DNA from: Yponomeuta sedellus
Taxonomy: Eukaryota; Arthropoda; Insecta; Lepidoptera; Yponomeutidae
NCBI GenBank assembly: GCA_934045075.1
Contig: OW203738.1
Span: forward strand, 9,160,868 to 9,224,867
Direction: 5' to 3'
Length of the DNA stretch: 64,000 nt
How positions within the stretch are numbered: position 1 is the first letter of the stretch; every line of letters begins with the position of its first letter. A model generated the notes under the pieces. It saw only the letters and a program-made list of their open reading frames with translations, was not told the DNA's origin and did not search any database. This document shows, piece after piece, positions 54,751-64,000 of this stretch. The position numbers were made by a program, and so were the translations under genes.

Positions 54751-55929
54751 TGCCACTCTTAAATATGTTGGTATTCTTGCATAACCCAATTCATGTTATT
54801 AGTCTATAAACTGATGAGGACGATTTGAAAAAAGTAGTCACTACTCATTAAAATCTTACGGAATATAGGTAAAGCTCACTTTGCTAGACATTCACATTTT
54901 CATAATATTAGAGCCTAGCTGGCAAACGCTTAAAGTGAGTGAGCTGAAGATATTATTAAAAAAACCCCGCGCGCCTGCAATTTAAGCGAAACCCTGGCGG
55001 ATCTTATATTTTGCACTCGGCTGAGGTCGCAATTTGCCCGGTCTACTCGGGAAACGCTACAAATGTTCGTGAACCGTTCGCGTCAGAAAATTACATTTCA
55101 TAAATTTTAGTGATGTTTATTTCCTTTAGTGGGTCCTATCGATAAACAAGAAACTTATTTATTATCTGTGGTAACTTTTAATTGATCAATTTATAGCACA
55201 TCCATTGTTTAAATTTGATGCTCCATTGCTGGGCAAAGGCTACATGGCCAGTACACTTAGTAGCCTGGCAGGCAGTACCCCAGCATATAGTATAGTAACC
55301 GACTTTAAAAATAAGGTTAGGTTCTTAATACGACGCGTATATATTTATTTGTTGTTGATTAACTTCTCTATAAACTTTTATCAAAAAAAGTTAAAAAAAA
55401 ACATTTATTTAAATTGGCACGAGAGTTAATGCTAATGCTATCTGTAACAAATATTTTTGGTTTATGAAAACAAGGATTACGAGAATAAACCCACCTAAAC
55501 ATGTCTAAGCTGATTAAACACGATGAAGCTGATAATGAGGTTAAAATAAAAATATCTATAGATTAAATTATCGATTCGTCGGCCATCCCTAGCTGAACTG
55601 AAGAGCTTTGGGTGGCGCGGAGCGGCGGGCACGCGTCGTTGCTCAAATCACACGACTCGTTTCACAAGATAACAATTTGTGTGCTTATTTACCCCAGCCT
55701 TCCCTACCTGACTGCTGAGTCAAATTGGAAGCAGGCTTATGTGCCCTATTACGAGTACATGCTATGTGGTAGGATATCTTTGATGTAGCATAATGGGGTA
55801 GGTAGACAATCAAGGTCTAAAGACCTAACATGTTTGAGGTTCATATGGCGGTTGCCATTTAGTAATTCTATAGAGGCGGCCATGGAAAAGGGTACTGTTT
55901 GGTTAAGAACGTAGTTGTTACTCTTTAAG

Positions 55930-55985
55930 TCCGTGTCTGGATATCCTAGTTTGGTACCAGGGCCAGTCTTATAAACACAAAGTTG
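55930..55985 (+). repeat. Short SINE-tail remnant
   Basis: GTGTCTGGATATCCTAGTTT GGTACCAGGGCC resembles the GGTATCCTAGTGTGGGGCC end of family-G elements. Weak. Confidence 0.35.
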
Positions 55986-56134
55986 TTCAATAGAATCATA
56001 TTAGCAGGACAATTGGTGTTATTTAGCTCTATTCTATTGTAATCTACTTAAAAAAATGCTGTGCAATGAAATCTGAAAAGTATCGATATTAACCTATGTA
56101 TGAAAGGTATACTTGCACAAATTAAAAAGCCATC

Positions 56135-56400
56135 TGTAACGGTGCAAACCTCTTTACACCATTTTTATTTCTTTTTCCATCTATCAATTTCAAATATTTA
56201 AATTATGTACTCACACATTCTTCGATTTCCCTCATTTTTCACCACTACTACTTTACCCTTTGACCAGATCTGACTTTTTACCTGCTTCTCCGTTTTTATC
56301 CAGTTTTCTGTTTTAAAGCTACTATAAATCTACAAATAAAACCACATCTGAAGTCGTTCCAGAGTTTATTTATTAATTATAAAAGTTATAAAACGTTCCA
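56135..56400 (+). repeat. Left LTR of the miniature element
   Basis: 266 bp, TG...CA. It differs from the right copy by a few substitutions and a one-base indel (GTACTCAC against GTACGTCAC), so the insertion is fairly recent. Confidence 0.87.
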
Positions 56401-56448
56401 CTGGCGCCCCACGTTGGGCGCCAGTGGAACGTTTTATAACTTTTATAA
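56377..56448. repeat. Perfect 33-bp-arm palindrome at the LTR / primer-site junction
   Basis: 56377-56409 and 56416-56448 are exact reverse complements with the loop CACGTT. The right arm contains CCACGTTGGGCGCCA, the complement of a lysine-tRNA primer site, followed by the inverted LTR end. Confidence 0.92.
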
Positions 56449-57167
56449 TTTTTATAACAATCCAAACTTTCAATCGGGTGCGGCGACAACACGTTAAATA
56501 AGCCTAGGTCAACTAATTTATTTATCAATCGCGTTATCTAATTAAACGCGTTACGATGTTTACCCCACCATAGCTCTTGAGAGCACTACTACGACAGATT
56601 CTACCCCGTCGGGTACTATGTACCCAATATTATAAATATTGTTAAAATGTAAATAACTTTCATAGAGCGGATTGTGACTCAATAAATAAGCCTTACCACT
56701 ACCGAATACCAGCGGGTGGTAACTGGCTAAATAAGCCTATTACTAATTTAGGCCAGTTTCTGGATAAATCTAATTAATAAAAATAGATTTTGTCTATAAT
56801 GAGTGAACGTCTTCACCTTTACTGTAGTTGAAGACAATGACAGATGATGCATGCTAGGGATGAGTGGTAGATGATGAATAGAAGTGGAACTGCCTAATGT
56901 AAATATTCATTGTAGATATCACCCCACACCTTCTAAATTTTTTTTTCATCGCCCATCTTTTATATTTTATTTTATTTTAATATTTAAGAATAACTAAATT
57001 TATTTACTTACCATCCCACATTCCCGACCTTCATTGACTTTACTCTTGACTTAAAATTTAATTTTTTTTAACTTGACTATATTTTTTATAAAAAAAAATT
57101 TTTTTAGATATTTTTTTTAAATAAATATATCTAAAAAATATTTTTTTTACCGGTTGCCCCCGGGTAG

Positions 57168-57434
57168 TGTAACGATGCAAACCTCTTTACACAATTTTTA
57201 TTTCTTTTTCCATCTATCAATTTCAAATATTTAAATTATGTACGTCACACATTCTTCGATTTCCCTCATTTTTCACCACTACTACTTTACCCTTTGACCA
57301 GATCTGACTTTTTACCTGCTTCTCCGTTTTTATCCAGTTTTCTGTTTTAAAGCTACTATAAATCTACAAATAAAACCACATCTGAAGTCGTTCCAGAGTT
57401 TATTTATTAATTATAAAAGTTATAAAACGTTCCA
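57168..57434 (+). repeat. Right LTR of the miniature element
   Basis: 267 bp, same boundaries as the left LTR, immediately followed by the CATC target duplicate. Confidence 0.87.
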
Positions 57435-57759
57435 CATCTTTCGCGAAGAAGATCGAATCGCGCGAGTTGCTCGGGTTAGTTCATTAGAACGCGATTGGTT
57501 AGAAATAGTTTCTGTACTAATAGTTTCAATTAAACAGCCATTGCCGCACTAATATTACTCTTATGAACAATTATGCATTTATAACACTGTTCCCCTAGGA
57601 CTAGTGATTAAGTTGTGTGGAGGTTATTATTATTAACAAAACATCCCTACTACGAAAGTTTTAGTTAAAAAAATCCCTACTCAACTTTTATACTCTTTTC
57701 AACACACTTGCTCGTAAAGTTGCTATTTTTTCTTTGGTGTTACGCCCGGAATGCGGTTT

Positions 57760-57815
57760 ATTACACACTAGTGCGTTTTACTTTTCATTGCCGCACTAGT
57801 GTAGTAGTGTTTTTC
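57760..57815. repeat. Small inverted repeat
   Basis: CACTAGTGCG (57766) and CGCACTAGTG (57791) face each other across about 15 bases, in an AT-rich setting. Confidence 0.7.
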
Positions 57816-58194
57816 TTATTTCACTTTTTTTATATTCGTAAAGAGGTTGTTCCCAAAATATTTATTATTTTGTAAATAAATAAACTTGATGTAGTAAAAA
57901 TCTGATAAGATAAGATTATACTTCATCTAATTATCTATTAAAGCATTAAAAATACAATATTTTAAATCATTAATTACCGTAAATTCTTATTAGAAACACA
58001 TAATTATTTAGTTTATCATATTATGGCTGAATGGCGGTGTTCGGTGCCTCTGGACTTAACCTGCTCGCGCATAGTTATTCAACCTAAGATACGGCGCGCG
58101 AAAAAATAAAATAAACCTCCGCGCCATTTTGTGCAAACATTTGTTGGTTTATAATTTGCTGATTTTATACCTACCTAATTGTTTTTTCCTCGTA

Positions 58195-58335
58195 AGTGGG
58201 TTGAAAAACGTCGTATGATACGCGTATGCTTTGTTCATTACAGTCTTGGCTCTATTACAGCCCTCGCCTTGCGGCTCGGACTGTGCAATACCGCCTCGAC
58301 TGTAATGACCAACTTCGCACACTTGTATCATAATG
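58195..58335. repeat. Fold-back repeat with CCTCGC/GGCTCGG core
   Basis: TTGAAAAACGTCGTATGATA CG at the left; the inner arms TCATTACAGTC and GACTGTAATGA surround CCTCGCCTTGCGGCTCGG; the outer flank TGTATCATAATG closes it. Same design as 4955-5110. Confidence 0.65.
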
Positions 58336-58925
58336 TCCTATTCCAGTCGGCTTACTAGCAAAATCCTTTCAATGAAGTATGTCAAAACTCTCAAACATCA
58401 ATCCGTATGGACCCCTTGTAGCAAATCAGACAGAACATAACAAATAGCCGGTGCAGACCTGACATTACACGCAGTTGTGTCCTTCCATTTGGCATCCTTG
58501 ACCGGGCGCTTCATCGATGACTGATGGCCTCAGCTGGCGCCGGCACCCGCCAACTCATCGCCCGCCAGGGCTGGACTCAGGCCGGAGCCCAATTTCATAG
58601 ATCTACAATTCATGGCTATGACAATTCTATGAACATTTGTGTAGCTTCCTTTTTGTTAATCTTAGGATTAGTTCACTAATTGCATAGCCATGGCGAATAG
58701 TCGTAATGTACTACGAATAGTTGGTGAACTGAGTCTCGTGATTCACCATTCACCACAAGCGGCAGAAAGACTGTTCTTTATTGTACACTAAGAATGACAT
58801 TTAAGACCTTAACCATAATAAATTACTTACAGTATAACTAGAGAGCCTTAGTAAAGGTAATTTATTCCTGACAACCATATTGACAATTGTTTTTGAAGCA
58901 ATTTTAAAAGCAGAGGGGCAACTGT

Positions 58926-59040
58926 AACGCTGCTGAAACGTCGGGAAATAAAGTAATTACGTTTTACCTAATAAATAATCGCGATTTGACCCGTTTAATA
59001 TATAACTATGCATGAGTATCGCGAATCATTAAGAAATACT
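58926..59040 (+). mobile_element. Family-C retroposon end
   Basis: AAACGTCGGGAAATAAAGTA ATTACG, CCTAATAAATAATCGCGATT and TTAAGAAATACT. The flanks AGAGGGGCAACTGT (58913) and AGAGGGGTAAACTGT (59041) suggest a slightly diverged duplication. Confidence 0.65.
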
Positions 59041-60397
59041 AGAGGGGTAAACTGTTTCAACGCCTACCAGTGTTAAAAATTGTGTGTTTCGCAGCACGGC
59101 CCAATTAGTAAATCTGTTATAGATACTGAAATATGATCAAAACAAGTTCCACCGAATACGGCCCTGCTCGAAGCCCCAAGACGAGGGTCCCGTAGGTCTA
59201 AGATAATTATCTTTTTTACGTAACGCCCGTCGCAAGTTTTAATAACGTGATAAATGCTGCGGAAGGCTTGCCGCTGACGCGAGCGCAACCGAGGGGCTCC
59301 CAAGAGGTTGAGCTTTGATTAATACCTTCAACTCTATTTGATTTTCCCTTAGCTCAAGAATGAAAGGATATCTTATTGCTTCCCACTTAAGTCCAATAAT
59401 CGAATACTCATAAATATAGACAAAATTCACGTCGACTGTACCAATGATTGCATAAAGATCGTCTCGGTCGTACAGCATTGCGTATGAAAGTCGGGGGTCA
59501 CCAGATTGTCAATGCTAAGTGAGATTGCTTAACGTTGGTTACATTTTTATTACGCAACAGATGCTTTTTATGATTAAATCTTTTTCTAAGTGAAAGTATT
59601 TTTCTGACTTTTCCGCTACATTTAAAGATGATAAAGTGTCTCTCGAATTAATTTTTTGTTTATGAAACAGTTAGCCGCGAGAAAAATGTAAGATGTGAGG
59701 AGTAGGACTAGCTTTACAAAATTATGGAGATTTGTACTTGGTACAGTAGCCAAGTGTAAATATTTAGGTACCTATCAATTACTGTAGATGTTAATGAAAA
59801 GTTTTCCTTCATGTGACTTCATCGTACACCTAATAACCATTGTATATTGTAACAAACTCGCCTTACACTAGTCTAAATGATTATCCTGCTGAATAATATT
59901 AGAACATTTAGTGGTATTTTGTTTGACTAAAACGACCGTCCGATCACATCGCATGTCGCACCCCCGTGTAAAGCCGTTGTTTGCCGAAGCAATAGATCAA
60001 CCCTAAAAGCCCTAATTTGCCGGTGAAACACAAACATCCGAGCCCTCTACAAAAGGTACATCTTTGGATCCGCCCGCTTATTGAGGGAGTGTTATGACTC
60101 AATCAAACGATGGGTTTCGCCAACTCTACCTCTTTTGATCCGCTACAATGCTAGATTTTAGTAGCAATAATTTGTCCAGCCCAGATCGGCTGGACAATTT
60201 CAAAACCTAGCTAGCGACACATGTAGGAAAAAAACCGGGGTTTGGCACTTTGCTGCTTACTAGGCCACAAAACATCGATCTATATTTTTGAAAGGTCTAA
60301 AAAGATTTTAGAAGTTGGATTTGAAATATTGATAAACCACACAGAGAACACTTCATTGAACTCGTACATAAAAAGGAAAGGATAATTCTTAATGTAA

Positions 60398-60650
60398 AAA
60401 CGCGGTGGCAGCGGAGCGGTACAACACCTACCTCTCAATCAGGAGGTCGTGGGTTCGAATCCCTGTATGTACAAAAAACTTTGTTATCTAAGTTATGTAC
60501 ATGTGTGAAGGAAAACATCATGTGAAAACCTGAATTACTGAGATGTTTAAATACTTCAGCGCTTGAAATTACCAATTCGCAGTGGGGACATCTCTCTCTG
60601 AGAGAAGGGCTGTGCCCTGCAGTGGGGCGTTTAAGGTTACATACCAAAAA
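60398..60650 (+). mobile_element. tRNA-derived SINE (family B), most complete plus copy
   Basis: Head GCGGTGGCAGCGGAGCGGTA (A-box region), ACCTCTCAATCAGGAGGTCG, B-box GGGTTCGAATCCCTGT, then ACTTTGTTATCTAAGTTATG, GGAAAACATCATGTGAAAAC, GCGCTTGAAATTACCAATTC and the tail CCCTGCAGTGGGGCGTTTAA. It serves as reference for the fragments listed elsewhere. Confidence 0.8.
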
Positions 60651-60787
60651 ATCTTAATCTGACAGCACAAGGGCGGCTTTGTTGAATGCGATAACGCAAT
60701 GAAATTTCACGCTATCTCCCTCTACCAACCTACGAGTAGGTATATTTAGCAATTTCAGTCAGTTTTAATCAGCAAGTCTGATTTATG

Positions 60788-61946
60788 CAGTAGGGTAGGG
60801 AGGGGCTAAAAGGTCCATTTTGCATATATTGAGTCATAACTACGTACGTTTAAGGTTCCTGGGAAAGACTTTAATAATAATAGAAAGTTTAATCCTTCAT
60901 CTATAAGTTGCAATAGGTGAATACGGCCAGAATTTACCAATGCGCCCAATATGGGCGATACAAAATGTCTTGTCAAATGGTCCTTTTTACCCCACCTGCG
61001 GGGTAAAAAGGACCAGTCTTGGGGTTAAAAGAACCACAAAAACTAAATCATATTTTGTGGTCAAATGTAGGAAATAAATAAAATTAAATAATCTTTATAT
61101 TTATTTAGAAAATCGACAGATATGTTGAGACCTATTTTGCACTGGTAACTAAGTTATATAATTATGGCACAGTTATGATCAGTCTTGATAACAAATCTTT
61201 AGGTCTTTGGTCTTTTTGATCTTGATAAAGGTAACATCTTAAAACAAAGGTAACATCTCAAAATCGTACATATTCATAAAAGAAATCGGTAACATCTTTA
61301 GCAACTTAAACAATTAAAAAAAAGTGTAAGTAAATTCAACAAAAAACTAATCTCCATAATGAAGTTCTGCTAATTTCATAGTCACGACAAATTTGCCTTA
61401 GTGATTTCTTTTCATTTGTGACTAAATCAGACGGTCGCTTAATCAGCTCAACGGACTTCGTACCACTCTCAGTATTTTTTTTATAATTCCGCATTCTGAA
61501 AATAAAATAGAAATTAATACATAGAATCAAAATAGTTCGTGGGGCTTAAAGGTCCACCGCGGTCCTTTGTGCCCCAATGGTAGGTGGACTGTTGTTTTAG
61601 GTAATGTAGAAAAACAAAGTGATACAAACAAAAAAACAATGGCACTACGTGAAACTTAATACCACTAACCATTTATACAGAGAAATTATTCTTCGTAAGT
61701 TTAAAAATCGAACAATGAGACTAAAACTAACTAACATCTAAAACATTACTTACGTGTAATTTTCGCACGACTTGCGCATACACTCTCGCCGGCTCTAGAA
61801 GACTCACTGCGCGGGGCGGCATGCGTACCCGTCCCTCGCCCCCTTCAAGCACCGGTCACTCCGTTGTCTAACGTGCACTTAGTTTCGGAGATAGGCATGG
61901 TGGACCTTTTTACCCGCGGACCTTTTAGCCCCGCCCTACCCTACTT
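60788..61946 (-). mobile_element. pogo-like DNA transposon remnant with about 28-bp terminal inverted repeats
   Basis: The left end GTAGGGTAGGGAGGGGCTAA AAGGTCC (60789-60816) is mirrored by the right end GGACCTTTTAGCCCCGCCCT ACCCTACT (61918-61945), with one mismatch. The motif GGTCC next to an A/T run and CCCC recurs inside (for example GGGGTAAAAAGGACC near 61000 and GTCCTTTGTGCCCC near 61562), suggesting sub-terminal transposase sites. It encodes a psq-type helix-turn-helix exon. About 1.16 kb, no DDE catalytic domain. Confidence 0.8.
61336..61497 (-). pseudogene. psq-type helix-turn-helix fragment of a pogo-family transposase
   Basis: On the minus strand, just after an acceptor-like TTCTATTTTATTTTCAG, an ATG opens a 53-residue frame: MRNYKKNTESGT at the start, then a basic-to-acidic helix and KSLRQICRDYEISRTSLWRL. 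The pattern (MxRxYKRKT..G, then S/R-x-x-A/C-x-x-Y/F-x-(I/V)-x-R-x-T/S-L-x-R) is that of the N-terminal DNA-binding HTH of pogo/Tigger transposases (family knowledge). The frame then stops; CENP-B-like and DDE domains are missing. It sits inside the inverted-repeat element 60788-61946, which supports a transposon origin over a host gene. Confidence 0.7.
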
Positions 61947-62914
61947 AATAAAATACACAATAAAAAACTTTTACGGGACACAAGCCAATTAAGCGTCTAA
62001 AACATCGCTTTTGAGAGTGATGGTGTTGTAAGAAAAACATTTTTTGTATGCAAGGATGTAATTTTCTTGTGTCTAGCGATAAATAAAATTGTAGGTCGTG
62101 AGAGCCGCTTTGTAATGGGCATCGTTACAATATCCCTGTTTTCACTGTTATTTCAAAAGAATTGCCTGATTAATTTGCAAAAAAATCTCCACGAAACGCA
62201 GGTGTACCTACCTACCTGAACGATAATCTTTTTTGGTACAAAAAAACAATTGCTGAATACTATTAAACATATTTTTACCTATAATTATTTCAAATCTTTG
62301 AACCAAATATTTGCAGGTAACCCATTTTCCCATAGTCACCATAAAGTTAAACTATACGTTTGAATAATTATGTACGTAGAAAATATATCGACGCGAAATT
62401 AAACTGTTTCAACATATTAGTAGCCATTCGTTCCCTTCAAAGATGACAAATTGCCTTTGCACGTCTATGAAAATTAAATAACAAAGGATGGGGTGGATGA
62501 ACCAATTATAGGACATGATAAATAGTGTCACAGGTTGCGACGACCTCCCGTCCATTGCGACACGACGTAGACAAACGAGCGCCATCTATTATGAAGCCGC
62601 ATTGTCCAGCATGTTGTTTTTATGTTGTTCTAAAAGTTGATAAGAGATGGTGCTAGCAGATAAACTTAGAATGTTTGTTGTGAGCTGAATATTCTGCGGT
62701 CTCATTGTTTGGACTTTTGGTCTTCATGTGAAAATATTAGTATAGCTACTGTAATATGATTTAATGGTTTCAGTAATTAAAAAGAAATAACAATAACTGG
62801 TACGCTAAAGTCTGAGTGCAATGCTTCCCTTTACGCAGCAACGTCATTTAAAAGTTCTCTCGATTTTCCAGAGATGGCGTTGTGATGAAAAACATTTTGT
62901 TTTCCTATTTTCAG

Positions 62915-63043
62915 GTTCTCGGGAGAAATGGAATCCGCAGTTGGTTAGATGGTACGAATGAACAGTCAAACTGGCTGAAGTTGATCCGTTCAACTAACTA
63001 TCCGGACGATTTCAACGTGCAACATTCGGTGATAGCTGGTCAG
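62915..63043 (+). CDS. ham: PRDM3/16-like transcription factor, coding exon 3 (PR domain continuation)
   Basis: 129 bp, phase 0 at both ends, bordered by TTTCCTATTTTCAG and CAG|GTAATTATC. It encodes residues 141-183: VLGRNGIRSWLDGTNEQ, then SNWLKLIRSTNYPDDFNVQ and HSVIAGQ. In PR domains this region supplies the central strands; the pattern xxDGxxxxxSNWLKxIRxAxxxDxxNxxxxQ aligns well with PRDM3/PRDM16, whose vertebrate members read SWLKYIR here. The rest of the PR domain and the zinc-finger exons lie beyond the right edge, so the gene is partial. An open frame extends upstream into the intron only by chance. Confidence 0.82.
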
Positions 63044-63118
63044 GTAATTATCGAAATATCTTCATTATCATAGGGGGGTTACATTCGTATGTCTTTACGA
63101 ATATAACTCACGTTAGAT

Positions 63119-63333
63119 GACGACCTCTGTGGCTTAGCGGTAGCTCATCTGCCTACCATGCAAGAGGTCCCGGGTTCGATCCCCGGCTGGGGACAAAAAA
63201 AACCCAGGTCTTGGATGTTTACATGTTTGTGATGTCGCTGTTTCTGGTACCCGCGACACAAGGTATCCTAGTGTGGGGCCAGAAGCAATGTATGTGCCAG
63301 TATGTAAATGTTATGTAAAAATGTTATGTTATG
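63119..63333 (+). mobile_element. tRNA-derived SINE (family G), complete copy
   Basis: Head CGACCTCTGTGGCTTAGCGG TAGCTC (A-box), CTGCCTACCATGCAAGAGGT, B-box GGGTTCGATCCCCGGC, then the body CCAGGTCTTGGATGTTTACA, CTAGTGTGGGGCCAGAAGCA and a tail of imperfect GTTATGT repeats. It sits 75 bp into the intron after exon 3. Confidence 0.83.
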
Positions 63334-64000
63334 TATATTTAATTGAAAAAGTTTGCCACACCGACCTATTGATACAATAGGTAACGAAAATAATTGTGAA
63401 AATTAAAACTAATATTTGCATATTCGTTAAAACTGCATTCGCTATGAAAACAATGTTTATCACGACAACAATCAAATTGAATATCATTTGACCCCTCATA
63501 ATCATCGTCTTTTGTGACTTTACCCCAATAAAATTTTAATATGGAACGAACGGTGGGCTCTACTTCCGGTGCAGCAAATCGCTGTTCGCTGGCGAACAAC
63601 TGTGTCTCAACTTCCGGTCAGAGCTAAGGGTGGCACAGATGGTTATTAAATCGTTGATTTTATTTTACAACGTAATTTATTGTCATGTGATTTTATTTGC
63701 GCATTACTTAAATAAAACGGTTGCATTTTATACCAATTTAAAAAAAAAAAAATGTTCTATATCTACTATTGGGTTGTCACTTAAGGTGCTGTATTTTTGA
63801 CACCGCATTATTTTAGCAGAGAGCATTTTGGGTAGCCAGTTCATAGTGACTATGAATTTTGATAGCATGAAACTTTTACGTTAATTGACTTAAAGATAAA
63901 GAGAAGATAAAGATATATTTATTGCGGAGCAAACATCGAAGCTATGCTAATTTACAGGTTGACTTAGATAATATTAAGTATACGTAATTATTTATCAGTT
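63334..64000 (+). other. Intron 3 of the PRDM gene, no feature recognised
   Basis: AT-rich. A short GC-rich motif pair (CTTCCGGTGCAGC and CTTCCGGTCAGAGC, 63563-63628) surrounds TCGCTGTTCGCTGGCGAACA, a small hairpin. The minus-strand frame 63366-63599 has no domain. Confidence 0.4.

Larger units (their letters stand above)
56135..57434 (+). mobile_element. Miniature LTR element (TRIM-like) with 4-bp target duplication
   Basis: Two nearly identical direct repeats of 266-267 bp (56135-56400 and 57168-57434) each start TGTAACG and end AACGTTCCA. Between them lie 767 bp with no gag or pol frame. CATC occurs at 56131-56134 and 57435-57438. One base after the left repeat, TGGCGCCC matches the start of a primer-binding site for lysine tRNA (whose 3' end is GGGCGCCA; established). 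TG...CA ends, a 4-bp duplication and a tRNA primer site make this a non-autonomous LTR retrotransposon. A normal polypurine tract before the right repeat is not evident (sequence there GCCCCCGGGTAG). Confidence 0.87.
44487..62914 (+). other. Intron 2 of the PRDM gene (18,428 bp), inside the PR domain
   Basis: GTAAGTG donor and TTTCCTATTTTCAG acceptor, phase 0. Large parts (45040-48570, 52460-54520, 54750-56130, 57440-58190, 59050-60390, 61950-62910) carry no repeat I recognise. This is unlike the repeat-dense upstream region, and regulatory elements of a developmental gene could reside there (inference). Confidence 0.75.

Overview
This looks like nuclear DNA of a moth or butterfly (Lepidoptera). 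It is AT-rich, carries very little coding sequence, has introns with canonical GT/AG borders, and is packed with short interspersed elements whose motifs resemble repeats common in lepidopteran genomes. The taxonomic call rests on recollection of those repeats, not on a search. No bacterial gene structure, operon or CRISPR array is present.

One protein-coding gene is supported, on the + strand: the 5' part of a PR-domain (PRDM) transcription factor, most likely the insect PRDM3/PRDM16 orthologue hamlet (ham). Its first coding exon is a short leader at 30107-30140. A second exon at 44101-44486 carries an acidic/Pro-Ser N-terminus and the first half of the PR domain. A third exon at 62915-63043 continues the PR domain. 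The three exons join in consistent phase (1, then 0), and the gene runs off the right edge, so its zinc fingers lie outside the window. The introns are about 14.0 kb and 18.4 kb.

Bases 1 to about 29.6 kb are gene-free upstream DNA: SINE, MITE and LINE-tail fragments, a 14-unit tandem array of 166-168 bp (11258-13598), several perfect palindromes, and a cluster of tRNA-derived SINEs at 19-21.7 kb. A GC-rich stretch at about 29.64-29.86 kb precedes the ham start. Intron 1 (30.1-44.1 kb) holds 5S-rRNA-derived SINEs, a pogo-like DNA transposon remnant with a PHD-like zinc finger (37039-38305) and more SINEs. Intron 2 (44.5-62.9 kb) is poorer in recognisable repeats, but holds a 1.3-kb miniature LTR element with target-site duplication (56135-57434) and a second pogo-like remnant with a psq-type helix-turn-helix exon (60788-61946).

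The most unusual feature is that at least seven retroposon insertions from two unrelated families are fold-backs. Each carries a copy of its own 3' part in inverted orientation, and six are bounded by direct target-site duplications of 8-13 bp with a seventh at 9 bp, so each palindrome behaves as one insertion. In addition, the repeated family at 2.2, 10.3, 34.2 kb and elsewhere appears to start with a 5S rRNA-like head (SINE3 type).
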